Positions 17,717-26,624 of a stretch of DNA of 64,000 bases are shown here, piece by piece. Within the stretch, counting starts at the first letter, position 1. Every line of letters starts with the position of its first letter. Under the pieces are notes generated by a model. That model searched no databases, was not told where the DNA came from, and worked only from the letters and a program-made list of their open reading frames with translations. Origin of the DNA: Streptomyces sp. JJ66 (lineage in GTDB: Bacteria > Actinomycetota > Actinomycetes > Streptomycetales > Streptomycetaceae); the NCBI RefSeq assembly GCF_019303495.1, contig NZ_JAEVFI010000008.1, forward strand, positions 1-64,000, given 5' to 3'. The translations under genes were made by a program, and so were the position numbers.

Positions 17717-18208
17717 GTGCCGGTCGATATGGAGAGCAGCGGGAGAGCCCTGCAGCCACCCCCGGCGGGTGCGGTGGCCTACGAAGGCACCTGGCGGTTC
17801 ACCGCCCCGGCGCTGGACTCCTCGGTGCCGCGGGTGCGGCACGCGGTGCGGGATCTCGTCAGACGGCAGGGCGCGCCCGTCTCCACCGAGGTGATGGATG
17901 GCCTGCTGCTCATCGTCTCCGAGCTGGTGACGAACTCCGTGCGGCACGCGGCGCTGCTCTCGCCCGAGCTGGGCGTCGAGATGTCGATCGGCTCTGGGTG
18001 GGTGCGGGTGGCCGTCGAGGACGGACACCCCTACCGGCCGAAGGCGCTGGCCGCCGACCCGGCCCTGGAGCACGTGGGCGGGCGCGGGCTGCTGCTGGTG
18101 AAAGCGGTGTGCGCGGAGTTCGCCGGCACATGCGACGTCGAGCAGACGGCGGCGGGCGGCAAGGTCATCTGGGCGTGCCTGCCGCTGTGGGCACCGGCAC
18201 CGGCGTAG
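17717..18208 (+). CDS. ATP-binding protein of the histidine-kinase-like (anti-sigma factor type) ATPase family
   Basis: A ~163-residue HATPase_c_2 protein similar to SpoIIAB/RsbW-type and the many short Streptomyces ATP-binding regulators. The N-box is IVSELVTNSVRHA, and the G-box region is VGGRGLLLVKAVCAEF; a typical extra phosphoacceptor domain is absent. Such proteins usually bind a sigma factor or an anti-anti-sigma factor and may phosphorylate the latter. Its partner is not encoded beside it. GTG at 17717 (GAGG 5 bases upstream) is preferred, but the frame opens at 17579 and an ATG lies at 17729. Confidence 0.8.
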   Translation: MPVDMESSGRALQPPPAGAVAYEGTWRFTAPALDSSVPRVRHAVRDLVRRQGAPVSTEVMDGLLLIVSELVTNSVRHAALLSPELGVEMSIGSGWVRVAVEDGHPYRPKALAADPALEHVGGRGLLLVKAVCAEFAGTCDVEQTAAGGKVIWACLPLWAPAPA

Positions 18209-18339
18209 CCCGCACGTGAGGGTGCCTGCCCGTGAGCCCGAAGACCCCCGGACAGGGCGCCGGAAGACCGCCCGGGGCAGCACGCCGAAGGCGCGCCCCC
18301 GCAGCACACGAGCGCCCCCGCCTCCTCGCGAGGAACGGC

Positions 18340-18897
18340 CTACCACCCGGCCTCGGGGGCCACCGCGCGGATGCCGTCGCGGGCCGCGTCGAGGACGGTC
18401 AGGAACCAGGCGGAGAACGGGTCGCGCGCGTGCCGCGCGGCCAGTTCGTCCGGGGTGACGAAGGCGGTCTCCGCGATCTCGGCGGGGTCGGGCCGGGGCT
18501 CCGCCCGCACCAGTCCGGCGAACAGGTGGTTGTACTCGCTCTCCACCAGCCCCGACGCCGGGTCCGGGTGCCGGTAGGTCACCGTGCCCGCCTCCGCCAG
18601 CAGCACGGGCGCCACCCCCAGCTCCTCGCCGACCCGGCGGGCCGCCGCCACGAACGGCGGCTCGCCGGGATAGGGGTGCCCGCAGCAGGTGTTGGACCAC
18701 ACGCCGGGGGAGTGGTACTTGCCCAGCGCGCGGCGCTGGAGCAGCAGGCGTCCCGTGTCGTCGAAGAGGAAGACCGAGAACGCCCGGTGCAGATGTCCCG
18801 GCGGCTGGTGCGCGGAGAGCTTCTCCGCGGTGCCGGTCGTCACGCCGTCCTCGTCGACCAGTTCCAGCATGATCGGAGTTGTCATGGCGTCAGTCAT
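18340..18897 (-). CDS. idi: Isopentenyl-diphosphate delta-isomerase (type I)
   Basis: A 185-residue Nudix-fold Idi that interconverts IPP and DMAPP. Family signatures are HRAFSVFLFDDTGRLLLQRRALGKYHSPGVWSN, the active-site Cys in TCCGHPYPGE, the Nudix-type helix AARRVGEELGV and the catalytic Glu in ESEYNHLF. Length matches the E. coli enzyme. ATG at 18897 has GAGG upstream; a second ATG at 18885 is possible. It sits about 9 kb before the squalene genes and could supply DMAPP to them, although it is on the opposite strand. Confidence 0.95.
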   Translation of the reverse strand: MTDAMTTPIMLELVDEDGVTTGTAEKLSAHQPPGHLHRAFSVFLFDDTGRLLLQRRALGKYHSPGVWSNTCCGHPYPGEPPFVAAARRVGEELGVAPVLLAEAGTVTYRHPDPASGLVESEYNHLFAGLVRAEPRPDPAEIAETAFVTPDELAARHARDPFSAWFLTVLDAARDGIRAVAPEAGW

Positions 18898-18968
18898 ACC
18901 GATCCTCGTCTTCCGGGGGCTCTCCCCAGTGTGCGTGATCGGGCGCCCGCCAGCTGTCACCCGCGGGG

Positions 18969-19904
18969 TCAGTGGCACACCTGGGCCTCGTGCGCCCAGT
19001 GGCCGCGCGGTTCGAGCTGGAACGTGCAGTGCGCGACGTCGAAGTGGGCGCCCAGACACGCCTGGAGGTCGTGCAGCACCCGGTCGTGCTCACCGGCTTC
19101 CAGCAGCTTGTCCTCGACCACGACGTGCACCGACAGCACGGGCATGCCCGAGGTGATGGTCCACACGTGCAGGTCGTGCAGGGACTCCACCCCGGTGACG
19201 TCGAGGATGTGCCGCCGCACTTCCGCCACGTCCACGTCCTTGGGCGCCGCCTCCAGCAGCACGTCCAGCGCCTCCCGGGCCAGCTTCACTGTGCGCGGTA
19301 CGATCATCAGCGCGATGATCAGGGAGGCGACCACGTCGGCCCGCGTCCAGCCGGTGACGATGATCACTAGCGCGGAGGCGACGACGGCGAGCGAGCCGAG
19401 CGTGTCGGCCAGCACCTCCAAGAAGGCGCCGCGCACGTTCAGGCTCTCCTTCTGCCCCCGCATGAGCAGCAGCAGCGACAGGCAGTTCAGCGCCAGGCCG
19501 ATCACACCGACGATGACGGTTGGGACACCCGGTACCTCGGCGGGTTCCTGGAACCGTTTCACCGCCTCCACCACGATGTAACCGCCCACCCCGAGCAGCA
19601 GCACGCAGTTCAGCAGCGCGGCCAGAATCTCTGCCCGGGCGAAGCCGAAGGTGCGCCGTTCGGACGCCGGCCGGGCGGCGAAGCCGATGGCGGCGAGCGC
19701 GACGGCGATGCCCGTGGCGTCGGTCGCCACGTGCCCGGCGTCGGCGAGCAGGGCCAGCGAACCGGTCAGCCAGGCTCCGACGAGCTGCACCACCAGCAGG
19801 GTGACGGCGATCACCAGCGCGATCAGCAGCCGCCCCCGGTACGCCGCCGAAGCGGTGCCGGACGTTCCCGGTGATGGCCCTGTGTGGTGGTGCCCCGCGC
19901 CCAT
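18969..19904 (-). CDS. Cation diffusion facilitator family metal exporter (CzcD/ZitB-like)
   Basis: A 311-residue inner-membrane metal/proton antiporter. The N-terminus is His-rich (MGAGHHHTG), followed by about six membrane helices from residue ~25 to ~205. The metal-binding LADAGHVATD motif in helix 2 and EVLADTLGS in helix 5 are the paired CDF sites, and the cytoplasmic C-terminal domain (GVESLHDLHVWTITSG, then LSVHVVVED) is complete. ATG at 19904 has GGGAGG 7 bases upstream. Expected substrates are Zn, Co or Cd. Codirectional with idi, 71 bases apart. Confidence 0.93.
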   Translation of the reverse strand: MGAGHHHTGPSPGTSGTASAAYRGRLLIALVIAVTLLVVQLVGAWLTGSLALLADAGHVATDATGIAVALAAIGFAARPASERRTFGFARAEILAALLNCVLLLGVGGYIVVEAVKRFQEPAEVPGVPTVIVGVIGLALNCLSLLLLMRGQKESLNVRGAFLEVLADTLGSLAVVASALVIIVTGWTRADVVASLIIALMIVPRTVKLAREALDVLLEAAPKDVDVAEVRRHILDVTGVESLHDLHVWTITSGMPVLSVHVVVEDKLLEAGEHDRVLHDLQACLGAHFDVAHCTFQLEPRGHWAHEAQVCH

Positions 19905-20196
19905 GCGCACGCCTCCCGTTCCTCGGTTACGGACCCCAGTGAACTACGGGTCGGGGGTATGGGCAACGCGGCATTGAACACCGTTGTCATGTGCCCTGAC
20001 CTGCGACTTTGTCGCGCAGCTCAGAGCGTTGCGACCCGCTTGCACCCGGCTGCGCGGGTGCCCGGCCGCGCGCGTGCGGCCGGAGCGTCCGACCGGCCCT
20101 GGCGCCCCGAGCACCCGCGCTCGCCGCGCACGTCACACCGGTCGCCAGAACCAAAGGCCGCGTAACGCGGGCAACCCCGAGCCGCTGAACGGGTGA
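19905..20196. other. Intergenic region with two strong hairpins
   Basis: No credible gene. Two GC hairpins occur in succession: GCACCCG-(6)-CGGGTGC at 20042-20061 and GGCCGC-(6)-GCGGCC at 20064-20081. They lie between the divergent CDF gene and the operon starting at 20354 and could insulate the two promoters. Confidence 0.45.
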
Positions 20197-20226
20197 TGAA
20201 CAGCCGCTTGTGAAATCGGATAGCCT
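20197..20226 (+). promoter_or_regulatory. Putative promoter of the phospho-polyol operon
   Basis: TGAACA (20197-20202) and TAGCCT (20221-20226) are separated by 18 bases. Transcription from about 20233 would give a leader of roughly 120 bases before the first gene. Confidence 0.4.
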
Positions 20227-20353
20227 CTGCCGGGCAAACACCGCCACCCCCTCGGCTGAACAGGCGGTCGGTGCGCCGCCCGGCGCTGCCCCGCTCTCAG
20301 CCGGAGACCGGCCGCACCTCACGCACCGGCCCGCTGTCAAGGAGTGAGTCCGC

Positions 20354-22171
20354 CTGCCGACCGCCATCCTCACCGGCCCCCCGGCCGCCGGATCGACGCT
20401 CGAGGGCGACCTGCGGTCGCTCGGCTTCACCGTGCGGACCGCCGCCGCACCGTCCGGCGTCGCCGCGCTCCTGGCCGCCGTGCCGGCGGCGGAGCGGGCC
20501 GCGGTCGTTGACCACCGCTTCACCGGGCACCCGCACAGCCTGCGCCTGGCGCTGACCGATCCGCGTTTCCCGGCCGCCGCGATCCCCGGTGCCGTCACCG
20601 CCCAGCCGCAGGCCCGCGGCGCTCTCGCCCGTGCTGTGGCCGCTGACCCCGACCCCCAGGCCGTCCCCGCCGCCCTGGAGACCGCTGGCGTCCCGGTGCA
20701 CCGGCCCGACCTCGGCGTGCTCGTCGCCGCCGTCCCCGCCGACGCCGAGGCGCTGGCCGCCGCCCGCGCCGCCACCGCCGCCGTGGACGACGAGCGGGTG
20801 CGGCTGCGCTCGGCCGTGAAGTCCCGCGATGGGTTCTTCACCACGTTCTTCATCAGCCCGTACTCGCGCTACGTCGCCCGCTGGTGCGCCCGGCGCGGTC
20901 TGACCCCCAACCACGTCACCACGGCATCGCTGCTGGTCGCCCTGCTCGCCGCGGCCTGCGCCGCCAGCGGCACCCGGGCAGGCTTCGCCGCGGGCGGCGT
21001 GCTGCTCATCGCCTCCTTCCTGCTGGACTGTGCCGACGGCCAGCTCGCCCGCTACGCGCTGCGCTACTCCACGCTCGGTGCCTGGCTGGACGCCACCTTC
21101 GACCGGGCCAAGGAGTACGCCTTCCTGGCCGGGCTCGCGCTCGGCGCGGCCCGTGGTGGCGATGACGTGTGGGCGCTGGCACTGGGCGCCATGGTGATCC
21201 AGACCGTCCGGCACGTGGTCGATTTCTCCTTCACCGAGGGCAACCACTACGAAACGTCCGCCGGCCCACAAGGTGCCGATACCGGCGGTGCGGGGCACGC
21301 CAGCCCCACCGCCGCCCTGTCCGGGCGCCTGGACCGCGTCGGCTGGACGGTGTGGGCGCGCCGCATGATCGTGCTGCCCATCGGTGAACGCTGGGCGCTG
21401 ATCGCCGTGCTCACCGCGCTCACCACGCCGCGCACCACGCTGGTCGTCCTCATCGCCGGGAGTGTGCTCGCCGCCTGCTACACCACCGCGGGCCGCGTGC
21501 TGCGCTCGGTCACCCGGCAAGCTCCCCGCACCGTGGGGGCCGCCCGCGCCCTGGCCGACCTGTGCGACGCCGGTCCGCTCGCCGAGCTGGCCGCCCGCAC
21601 CGCGCCGCCCGCCCGGCGTCTCGCCCCGGTGTTCGCCGCGCTCGGCGCCGTCGCCGTCGCCGGCGCCGCGCTGTGGGCACCGGCGGGCTCCTGGATTCCC
21701 GTGGCCGCCGCCGCGCTGTACGTGCTGCTGTCCGGCTGGGCCGTCGCACGCCCGCTGGCCGGGCCGCTGGACTGGCTGGTCCCGCCACTCTTCCGGGCCG
21801 CCGAGTACGGCACGGTGCTGGCGCTGGCCGCTTCGTCCCAGGCGAACGCGGCGCCCGGGGTAAACACCGCGTTGCCAGTGGCTTTCTGCCTGGTGGCGGC
21901 GGTCGCCTACCATCACTACGACACGGTGTACCGCATCCGCGGTGGCGCCGGGGCCCCGCCCCGGCTGCTGGTGCGGGCCGTCGGGGGGCAGGAGGGCCGC
22001 ACCCTGCTGGTCACCGTCGCCGCCGCCCTGTGGTCCGGCGGCACCGGCTTCCCCCTCGCGCTCTCGGTGCTCGCCGGGACCGTGGCTCTCGTGGTGCTCG
22101 CCGAGAGCATCCGCTTCTGGGTGTCCGCCGCGGCGCCCGCAGTACACGACGAAACAGGAGTACCCGCATGA
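20354..22171 (+). CDS. CDP-alcohol phosphatidyltransferase fused to a DUF5941-type membrane region
   Basis: A ~605-residue integral membrane protein. Residues 1-~150 are a soluble domain beginning PTAILTGPPAAGSTLEGDL; then a CDP-alcohol phosphotransferase core with the complete metal motif DCADG-x2-AR-x8-G-x3-D-x3-D (D in GAWLDATFD); the C-terminal half is a run of hydrophobic helices matching DUF5941. It should transfer a phospho-alcohol from a CDP-alcohol to an acceptor. No ATG, GTG or TTG lies between the upstream stop (20345-20347) and 20432, yet the conserved-looking N-terminus is encoded there; a CTG at 20354 with AAGGAG at the right distance is my chosen start. If only GTG is allowed the start is 20432. 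It overlaps the next gene by ATGA. Confidence 0.85.
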   Translation: MPTAILTGPPAAGSTLEGDLRSLGFTVRTAAAPSGVAALLAAVPAAERAAVVDHRFTGHPHSLRLALTDPRFPAAAIPGAVTAQPQARGALARAVAADPDPQAVPAALETAGVPVHRPDLGVLVAAVPADAEALAAARAATAAVDDERVRLRSAVKSRDGFFTTFFISPYSRYVARWCARRGLTPNHVTTASLLVALLAAACAASGTRAGFAAGGVLLIASFLLDCADGQLARYALRYSTLGAWLDATFDRAKEYAFLAGLALGAARGGDDVWALALGAMVIQTVRHVVDFSFTEGNHYETSAGPQGADTGGAGHASPTAALSGRLDRVGWTVWARRMIVLPIGERWALIAVLTALTTPRTTLVVLIAGSVLAACYTTAGRVLRSVTRQAPRTVGAARALADLCDAGPLAELAARTAPPARRLAPVFAALGAVAVAGAALWAPAGSWIPVAAAALYVLLSGWAVARPLAGPLDWLVPPLFRAAEYGTVLALAASSQANAAPGVNTALPVAFCLVAAVAYHHYDTVYRIRGGAGAPPRLLVRAVGGQEGRTLLVTVAAALWSGGTGFPLALSVLAGTVALVVLAESIRFWVSAAAPAVHDETGVPA

Positions 22172-22902
22172 TCGGCCTCGTGCTGGCCGCTGGCGCCGGA
22201 CGGCGTCTGCGTCCCTACACCGACACCCTCCCCAAGGCGCTCGTACCCGTGGACGGCGAGACCACCGTGCTCGACCTCACCCTGGGCAACTTCGCCGAGG
22301 TCGGTCTCACCGAGGTCGCCATCGTCGTGGGCTACCGCAAGGAGGCCGTGTACGCGCGCAAGGAGGAGCTGGAGAGCCGTTACGGTCTCAAGCTCACCCT
22401 GATCGACAACGACAAGGCCGAGGAGTGGAACAACGCCTACTCCCTGTGGTGCGCGCGGGATGTCATCAAGCAGGGTGTGATCCTGGCCAACGGTGACACC
22501 GTCCACCCGGTCTCCGTCGAGAAGACGCTGCTCGCGGCGCGCGGCAAGGGCCAGATCGTGCTCGCGCTGGACACCGTCAAGCAGCTCGCCGACGAGGAGA
22601 TGAAGGTCGTCACCGACGACAGCGGCGGCGTCCGCAAGATCACCAAGCTGATGGACCCGGCCGAGGCGACCGGCGAGTACATCGGCGTCACCCTCATCGA
22701 GGGCGAGGCCGCCGAGGCGCTGGCCGACGCGCTGCGGACCACCTTCGAGCGCGACCCGGACCTGTACTACGAGGACGGCTACCAGGAGCTGGTCAGCCGT
22801 GGCGTCACGATTGACGTCGAGCCCATCGGGGACGTGCGGTGGGTCGAGATCGACAACCACGACGACCTCGCCAAGGGCCGGGAGATCGCGTGCCAGTACT
22901 GA
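22168..22902 (+). CDS. Phosphocholine cytidylyltransferase-like nucleotidyltransferase
   Basis: A 244-residue NTP_transferase-family enzyme. The nucleotide-binding signature LAAGAGRRLRPYTDTLPKALVPV is at residues ~5-27, the metal-binding Asp in LANGDTVHP at ~110, and the product site ATGEYIGVTLI near 170. The group (LicC/inositol-1-phosphate cytidylyltransferase-like) makes CDP-alcohols from CTP and a phospho-alcohol. AGGAG precedes the ATG, which overlaps the upstream stop. Together with the next gene it probably supplies the CDP-alcohol used by the two phosphotransferases of this operon. The nature of the alcohol (glycerol, inositol, other polyol) is not shown by the sequence. Confidence 0.88.
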   Translation: MIGLVLAAGAGRRLRPYTDTLPKALVPVDGETTVLDLTLGNFAEVGLTEVAIVVGYRKEAVYARKEELESRYGLKLTLIDNDKAEEWNNAYSLWCARDVIKQGVILANGDTVHPVSVEKTLLAARGKGQIVLALDTVKQLADEEMKVVTDDSGGVRKITKLMDPAEATGEYIGVTLIEGEAAEALADALRTTFERDPDLYYEDGYQELVSRGVTIDVEPIGDVRWVEIDNHDDLAKGREIACQY

Positions 22903-23951
22903 CCCGGCTCATCCCCTCGCCGGTCGTCGTCGATATCCGCCGGGGCGCGCTGGAGGACCTGGCCTCAGTGCTGGCCGACGAGCGGATCTCCGCCTCCGGC
23001 ACGCTGGCCGTCGCCATCAGCGGCGGCTCCGGCGCGGCGCTGCGTGAACGCCTCGCGCCCGCGCTGCCCGGCGCGAGCTGGTACGAGGTCGGCGGCGGCA
23101 CGCTGGACGACGCGGTCAAGCTCGCCGACGCCATGAAGTCAGGCCGCTACGACGCGGTCGTGGGCCTGGGCGGCGGCAAGATCATCGACTGTGCCAAGTT
23201 CGCCGCCGCCCGGATCGGCCTGCCCCTGGTGGCCGTCGCCACCAACCTCTCGCACGACGGCCTGTGCTCCCCGGTGGCCACGCTCGACAACGACGCGGGG
23301 CGCGGCTCCTACGGCGTGCCGAACCCGATCGCCGTCGTCATCGACCTCGACGTCGTGCGCCAGGCACCCAGCCGCTTCGTGCGCTCCGGCATCGGAGACG
23401 TGATCTCCAACATCTCCGCCGTCGCCGACTGGGAACTCTCCCACCGGGCCACCGGCGAGAAGATCGACGGGCTCGCCGCCGCCATGGCCCGGCAGGCCGG
23501 TGAGGCCGTCCTGCGCCACCCCGGCGACATCGGCGACGACGGCTTCCTCACCGTGCTCGCCGAGGGCCTGGTACTCACCGGTATCTCCATGTCGGTGGCC
23601 GGCGACAGCCGTCCCGCCTCCGGCGCCTGCCACGAGATCAACCACGCCTTCGACCTGCTGTACCCCAAGCGGGCCGCCAGCCACGGCGAGCAGTGCGGCC
23701 TCGGTGCCGCCTTCGCCATGCACCTGCGCGGCGCGCACCAGGAGTGCGGCCTGATGGTGGAGGTGCTGCGCCGCCACGGCCAGCCGGTGCTGCCGCAGGA
23801 CATCGGCTTCGGCGTCGAGGAGTTCGTCACGGCCGTGGAGTACGCCCCCCAGACCCGGCCCGGGCGGTACACCATCCTCGAACACCTCGACCTGTCCACC
23901 GACCAGATCAGGGACGCGTACGCCGACTATGCCAAAGCCATCGGTAGCTGA
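22890..23951 (+). CDS. Iron-containing alcohol dehydrogenase family, glycerol-1-phosphate dehydrogenase-like
   Basis: A 353-residue protein of the family that includes AraM/EgsA sn-glycerol-1-phosphate dehydrogenases. The NAD(P)-binding segment is VVGLGGGKIIDCAKFAA; TNLSHDGLCSPVAT is a hallmark of G1P dehydrogenases; metal ligands are expected at Asp in ISAVADWE, His in GACHEINHAFD and His in RAASHGEQCG, all present. The likely reaction is reduction of dihydroxyacetone phosphate (or a related ketose phosphate) to a polyol phosphate. GTG at 22890 has GGGAG upstream and overlaps the previous gene by 13 bases, so the cytidylyltransferase and dehydrogenase are translationally coupled. Confidence 0.88.
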   Translation: MPVLTRLIPSPVVVDIRRGALEDLASVLADERISASGTLAVAISGGSGAALRERLAPALPGASWYEVGGGTLDDAVKLADAMKSGRYDAVVGLGGGKIIDCAKFAAARIGLPLVAVATNLSHDGLCSPVATLDNDAGRGSYGVPNPIAVVIDLDVVRQAPSRFVRSGIGDVISNISAVADWELSHRATGEKIDGLAAAMARQAGEAVLRHPGDIGDDGFLTVLAEGLVLTGISMSVAGDSRPASGACHEINHAFDLLYPKRAASHGEQCGLGAAFAMHLRGAHQECGLMVEVLRRHGQPVLPQDIGFGVEEFVTAVEYAPQTRPGRYTILEHLDLSTDQIRDAYADYAKAIGS

Positions 23952-24708
23952 ACTCAGGCCGGTCGTCCACCCCGAGGGCGTCAAGGACCGGCGCAGCGGC
24001 GAGCACTGGGCCGGGCGGCTCTACATGCGCGAGATCTCCCTGCGCGTGGACCGCCACCTGGTAGGCACCCGCGTCACACCCAACCAGCTCACCTACGTGA
24101 TGACACTCGCGGGCGTCCTCGCCGCCCCCGCGCTGCTGGTGCCGGGGATCTGGGGCGCCGTCCTCGGCGTGGTGATGGTCCAGCTCTATTTGCTGCTCGA
24201 CTGTGTGGACGGCGAGATCGCGCGCTGGAAGCGGCAGTTCTCGCTCGGCGGGGTGTACCTGGACCGAGTCGGCGCCTACCTGTGCGACGCCGCCGTGCTG
24301 GTCGGCTTCGGCCTGCGGGCCGCCGACCCCTGGGGCACGGGGGGCGTGGAGTGGCTGTGGGCCTTCCTGGGCACCCTCGCCGCGCTCGGCGCCGTCCTGA
24401 TCAAGGCGGAGACCGATCTCGTCGCTGTCGCCCGCCACCAGGGCGGGCTGCCGCCGGTCCAGGAAGCGGCGTCCGAACCGCGCTCGTCCGGGCTGGCACT
24501 GGCCCGCCGCGCCGCCGCCGCGCTGAAGTTCCACCGGCTGGTCCTCGGCATCGAGGCGTCGCTGCTGATCCTGCTCCTGGCCATCGTGGACGCCGCCCGG
24601 GGCGACCTGTTCTACACCCGGCTCGGCGTGGCCGTGCTCGCCGCCATCGCGCTGCTGCAAACCCTGCTGCACCTGGTGTCCGTCCTGGCCTCCAGCAGGC
24701 TCCGGTGA
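23929..24708 (+). CDS. Second CDP-alcohol phosphatidyltransferase family protein, last motif Asp missing
   Basis: A 259-residue membrane protein of the CDP-alcohol phosphotransferase family with about six hydrophobic helices. The metal motif reads DCVDG-EI-AR-x8-G-VYL-D-RVG-A: the first three Asp residues are intact but the fourth, normally the catalytic base, is Ala (GCC); an Asp follows four residues later. It may be inactive, use a shifted Asp, or represent a specialised subfamily. It overlaps the dehydrogenase gene by 23 bases and ends in a GTGA overlap with the glycosyltransferase, so it is an integral part of the operon. Confidence 0.85.
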   Translation: MPKPSVAELRPVVHPEGVKDRRSGEHWAGRLYMREISLRVDRHLVGTRVTPNQLTYVMTLAGVLAAPALLVPGIWGAVLGVVMVQLYLLLDCVDGEIARWKRQFSLGGVYLDRVGAYLCDAAVLVGFGLRAADPWGTGGVEWLWAFLGTLAALGAVLIKAETDLVAVARHQGGLPPVQEAASEPRSSGLALARRAAAALKFHRLVLGIEASLLILLLAIVDAARGDLFYTRLGVAVLAAIALLQTLLHLVSVLASSRLR

Positions 24709-25616
24709 GCGGCGGCCCGGCGGGCACGGCCCCGCTCCGGCTCGGCGCGGTGATCCTCACCATGGGTGACCGGCCCGCGGAGCTGCGCGCGCTGCTGGAG
24801 TCCGTCACCCGGCAGGACGGTGACCCGGTACAGGTCGCCGTCGTCGGCAACGGCGCCCCGCTGCCTGAGCTGCCCGACCTCCCCGGCGGCCTGCGCACGC
24901 GGGAACTGCCCGAGAACCTGGGCATCCCCGGCGGGCGCAACGCGGGCGTCGAGCTGTTCGGGACCGGGGGGCGCGAGGTGGACGTCATCCTCTTCCTGGA
25001 CGACGACGGGCTGCTCCCGCGCGCCGACACCGCCGAGCTGCTGCGCCAGGCGTTCGCCGACGACAGCCAGCTGGGCATCGTCAGCTTCCGCATCGCCGAC
25101 CCCGCCTCCGGCGAGACCCAGCGCCGCCACGTGCCCCGGCTGCGCGCCGCCGCCCCGATGCGCTCCTCGCGCGTCACCACCTTCCTCGGCGGTGCCAGCG
25201 CGGTGCGCACGGCCGTCCTCCAGCAGGTCGGCGGGCTGCCCGACGACTTCTTCTACGCCCACGAGGAGACCGACCTCGCCTGGCGGGCGCTGGACGCCGG
25301 GTGGGAGATCGACTACCGGGCCGACCTCGTCCTGCACCACCCGAAGACGCTGCCCAGCCGCCACGCGGTCTACCACCGCATGGTGGCGCGCAACCGCGTG
25401 TGGCTGGCCCGCCGCCGCCTGCCGCTGCCGCTCGTCCCCGTCTACCTCGGCGTGTGGGTGCTGCTCACCCTGCTGCGCCGCCCCTCCCGCGCCGCGCTGC
25501 GCGCCTGGCTGGGCGGTTTCCGCGAGGGCTGGGCGACCCCGTGCGGTCCCCGGCGCCCCATGCGCTGGCGTACGGTGTGGCGCATGACCCGGCTGGGACG
25601 ACCTCCCGTCATCTGA
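24705..25616 (+). CDS. Family 2 glycosyltransferase
   Basis: A 303-residue inverting GT-A glycosyltransferase. LGAVILTMGDRPAELRALLES begins the nucleotide-sugar fold, ENLGIPGGRNAGV and FLDDDG (metal-binding DxD) follow, and HEETDLAWRALDAGW carries the catalytic ED. A hydrophobic segment near the C-terminus (PLVPVYLGVWVLLTLL) plus flanking Arg residues suggests membrane association. GTG start in a GTGA overlap with the preceding gene. It probably adds a sugar to the phospho-polyol lipid or polymer made by this operon; donor and acceptor are unknown. Confidence 0.9.
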   Translation: MSGGPAGTAPLRLGAVILTMGDRPAELRALLESVTRQDGDPVQVAVVGNGAPLPELPDLPGGLRTRELPENLGIPGGRNAGVELFGTGGREVDVILFLDDDGLLPRADTAELLRQAFADDSQLGIVSFRIADPASGETQRRHVPRLRAAAPMRSSRVTTFLGGASAVRTAVLQQVGGLPDDFFYAHEETDLAWRALDAGWEIDYRADLVLHHPKTLPSRHAVYHRMVARNRVWLARRRLPLPLVPVYLGVWVLLTLLRRPSRAALRAWLGGFREGWATPCGPRRPMRWRTVWRMTRLGRPPVI

Positions 25617-25679
25617 AATGCTCGGGTCTGAGAACATCAGCACCCGGCCCCCTCCACACCAGAGGACGTAAGTTTCACC

Positions 25680-26624
25680 GTGAGCGAGTCTGCGCACGAA
25701 CGTGCGGTCGCCATGCACGCGCCCCCTCATCCCGACGACGCCCTGACGCCTGCCCAGCTGGCGGATAAGTACGGGCTGAGCGTCAGCGGCGCGCGCCCTT
25801 CGCTGCCCGAGTACGTCCGGCAGCTGTGGCACCGGCGGCACTTCATCGGAGCCTTCTCCCGGGCCAAGCTGCAGGCCCAGTACAGCCAGGCCAAGCTCGG
25901 CCAGCTCTGGCAGGTCGCCACCCCGCTGCTGAACGCGGCGGTCTACTTCCTGATCTTCGGGCTGATTCTGAACGGCAGGGAGGGAGTGCCCGGCGGTGAC
26001 GGTAACTACGTGCCGTTTCTGGTGATCGGGGTGTTCGTCTTCACCTTCAGCCAGCAGTCGGTGCTCTCGGGCGTGCGGGCCATCTCCTCCAACCAGGGTC
26101 TGGTGCGGGCGCTGCACTTCCCCCGCGCCTCACTGCCCCTGGCCTTCGTGCTCCAGCAGCTCCAGCAGCTGCTGTACTCGATGGTGGTGATGCTGGTCGT
26201 GCTGCTGGCCTTCGGACAGCGCCCGGGTCTGTCCTGGCTGCTGGTGATCCCGGTGCTGGGACTTCAGTTCGTCTTCAACGGCGGCCTGGCCATGATCTTC
26301 GCGCGCCTCGGCAGCAGCACCCCGGACCTGGCCCAGCTCATGCCCTTCGTGCTGCGCACCTGGATGTACGCCTCCGGGGTGATGTTCCCGCTGCACCACA
26401 TGCTGGTGACCAACGCGAAACTGCCGGTGTGGGCGGCCGACCTGATCGCGGCCAACCCGGCCGCGGTGTTCATGGACCTGATGCGTTTCGCGCTCATCGA
26501 CGACTACACCTACGCCGACCTCACGCCTTTCCCGTGGCTTCTGGCCCTGGGCTGGGCGCTGCTCGCCGGGGTGTTCGGCTTCGTCTACTTCTGGAAGGCC
26601 GAGGAGCGGTATGGCCGTGGCTGA
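25680..26624 (+). CDS. ABC-2 type transporter permease (polysaccharide/teichoic acid export, TagG/Wzm-like)
   Basis: A 314-residue permease. After a ~65-residue soluble N-terminus (LPEYVRQLWHRRHFIGAFSRAKLQAQYSQAKLGQLWQVATPLLNA is the amphipathic segment characteristic of TagG/Wzm proteins) there are six hydrophobic helices. It forms the membrane channel for export of a lipid-linked glycan or polyol-phosphate. GTG at 25680 with GAGG some distance upstream; ATG at 25713 is an alternative. It overlaps the ATPase gene by 14 bases. Confidence 0.9.
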   Translation: MSESAHERAVAMHAPPHPDDALTPAQLADKYGLSVSGARPSLPEYVRQLWHRRHFIGAFSRAKLQAQYSQAKLGQLWQVATPLLNAAVYFLIFGLILNGREGVPGGDGNYVPFLVIGVFVFTFSQQSVLSGVRAISSNQGLVRALHFPRASLPLAFVLQQLQQLLYSMVVMLVVLLAFGQRPGLSWLLVIPVLGLQFVFNGGLAMIFARLGSSTPDLAQLMPFVLRTWMYASGVMFPLHHMLVTNAKLPVWAADLIAANPAAVFMDLMRFALIDDYTYADLTPFPWLLALGWALLAGVFGFVYFWKAEERYGRG

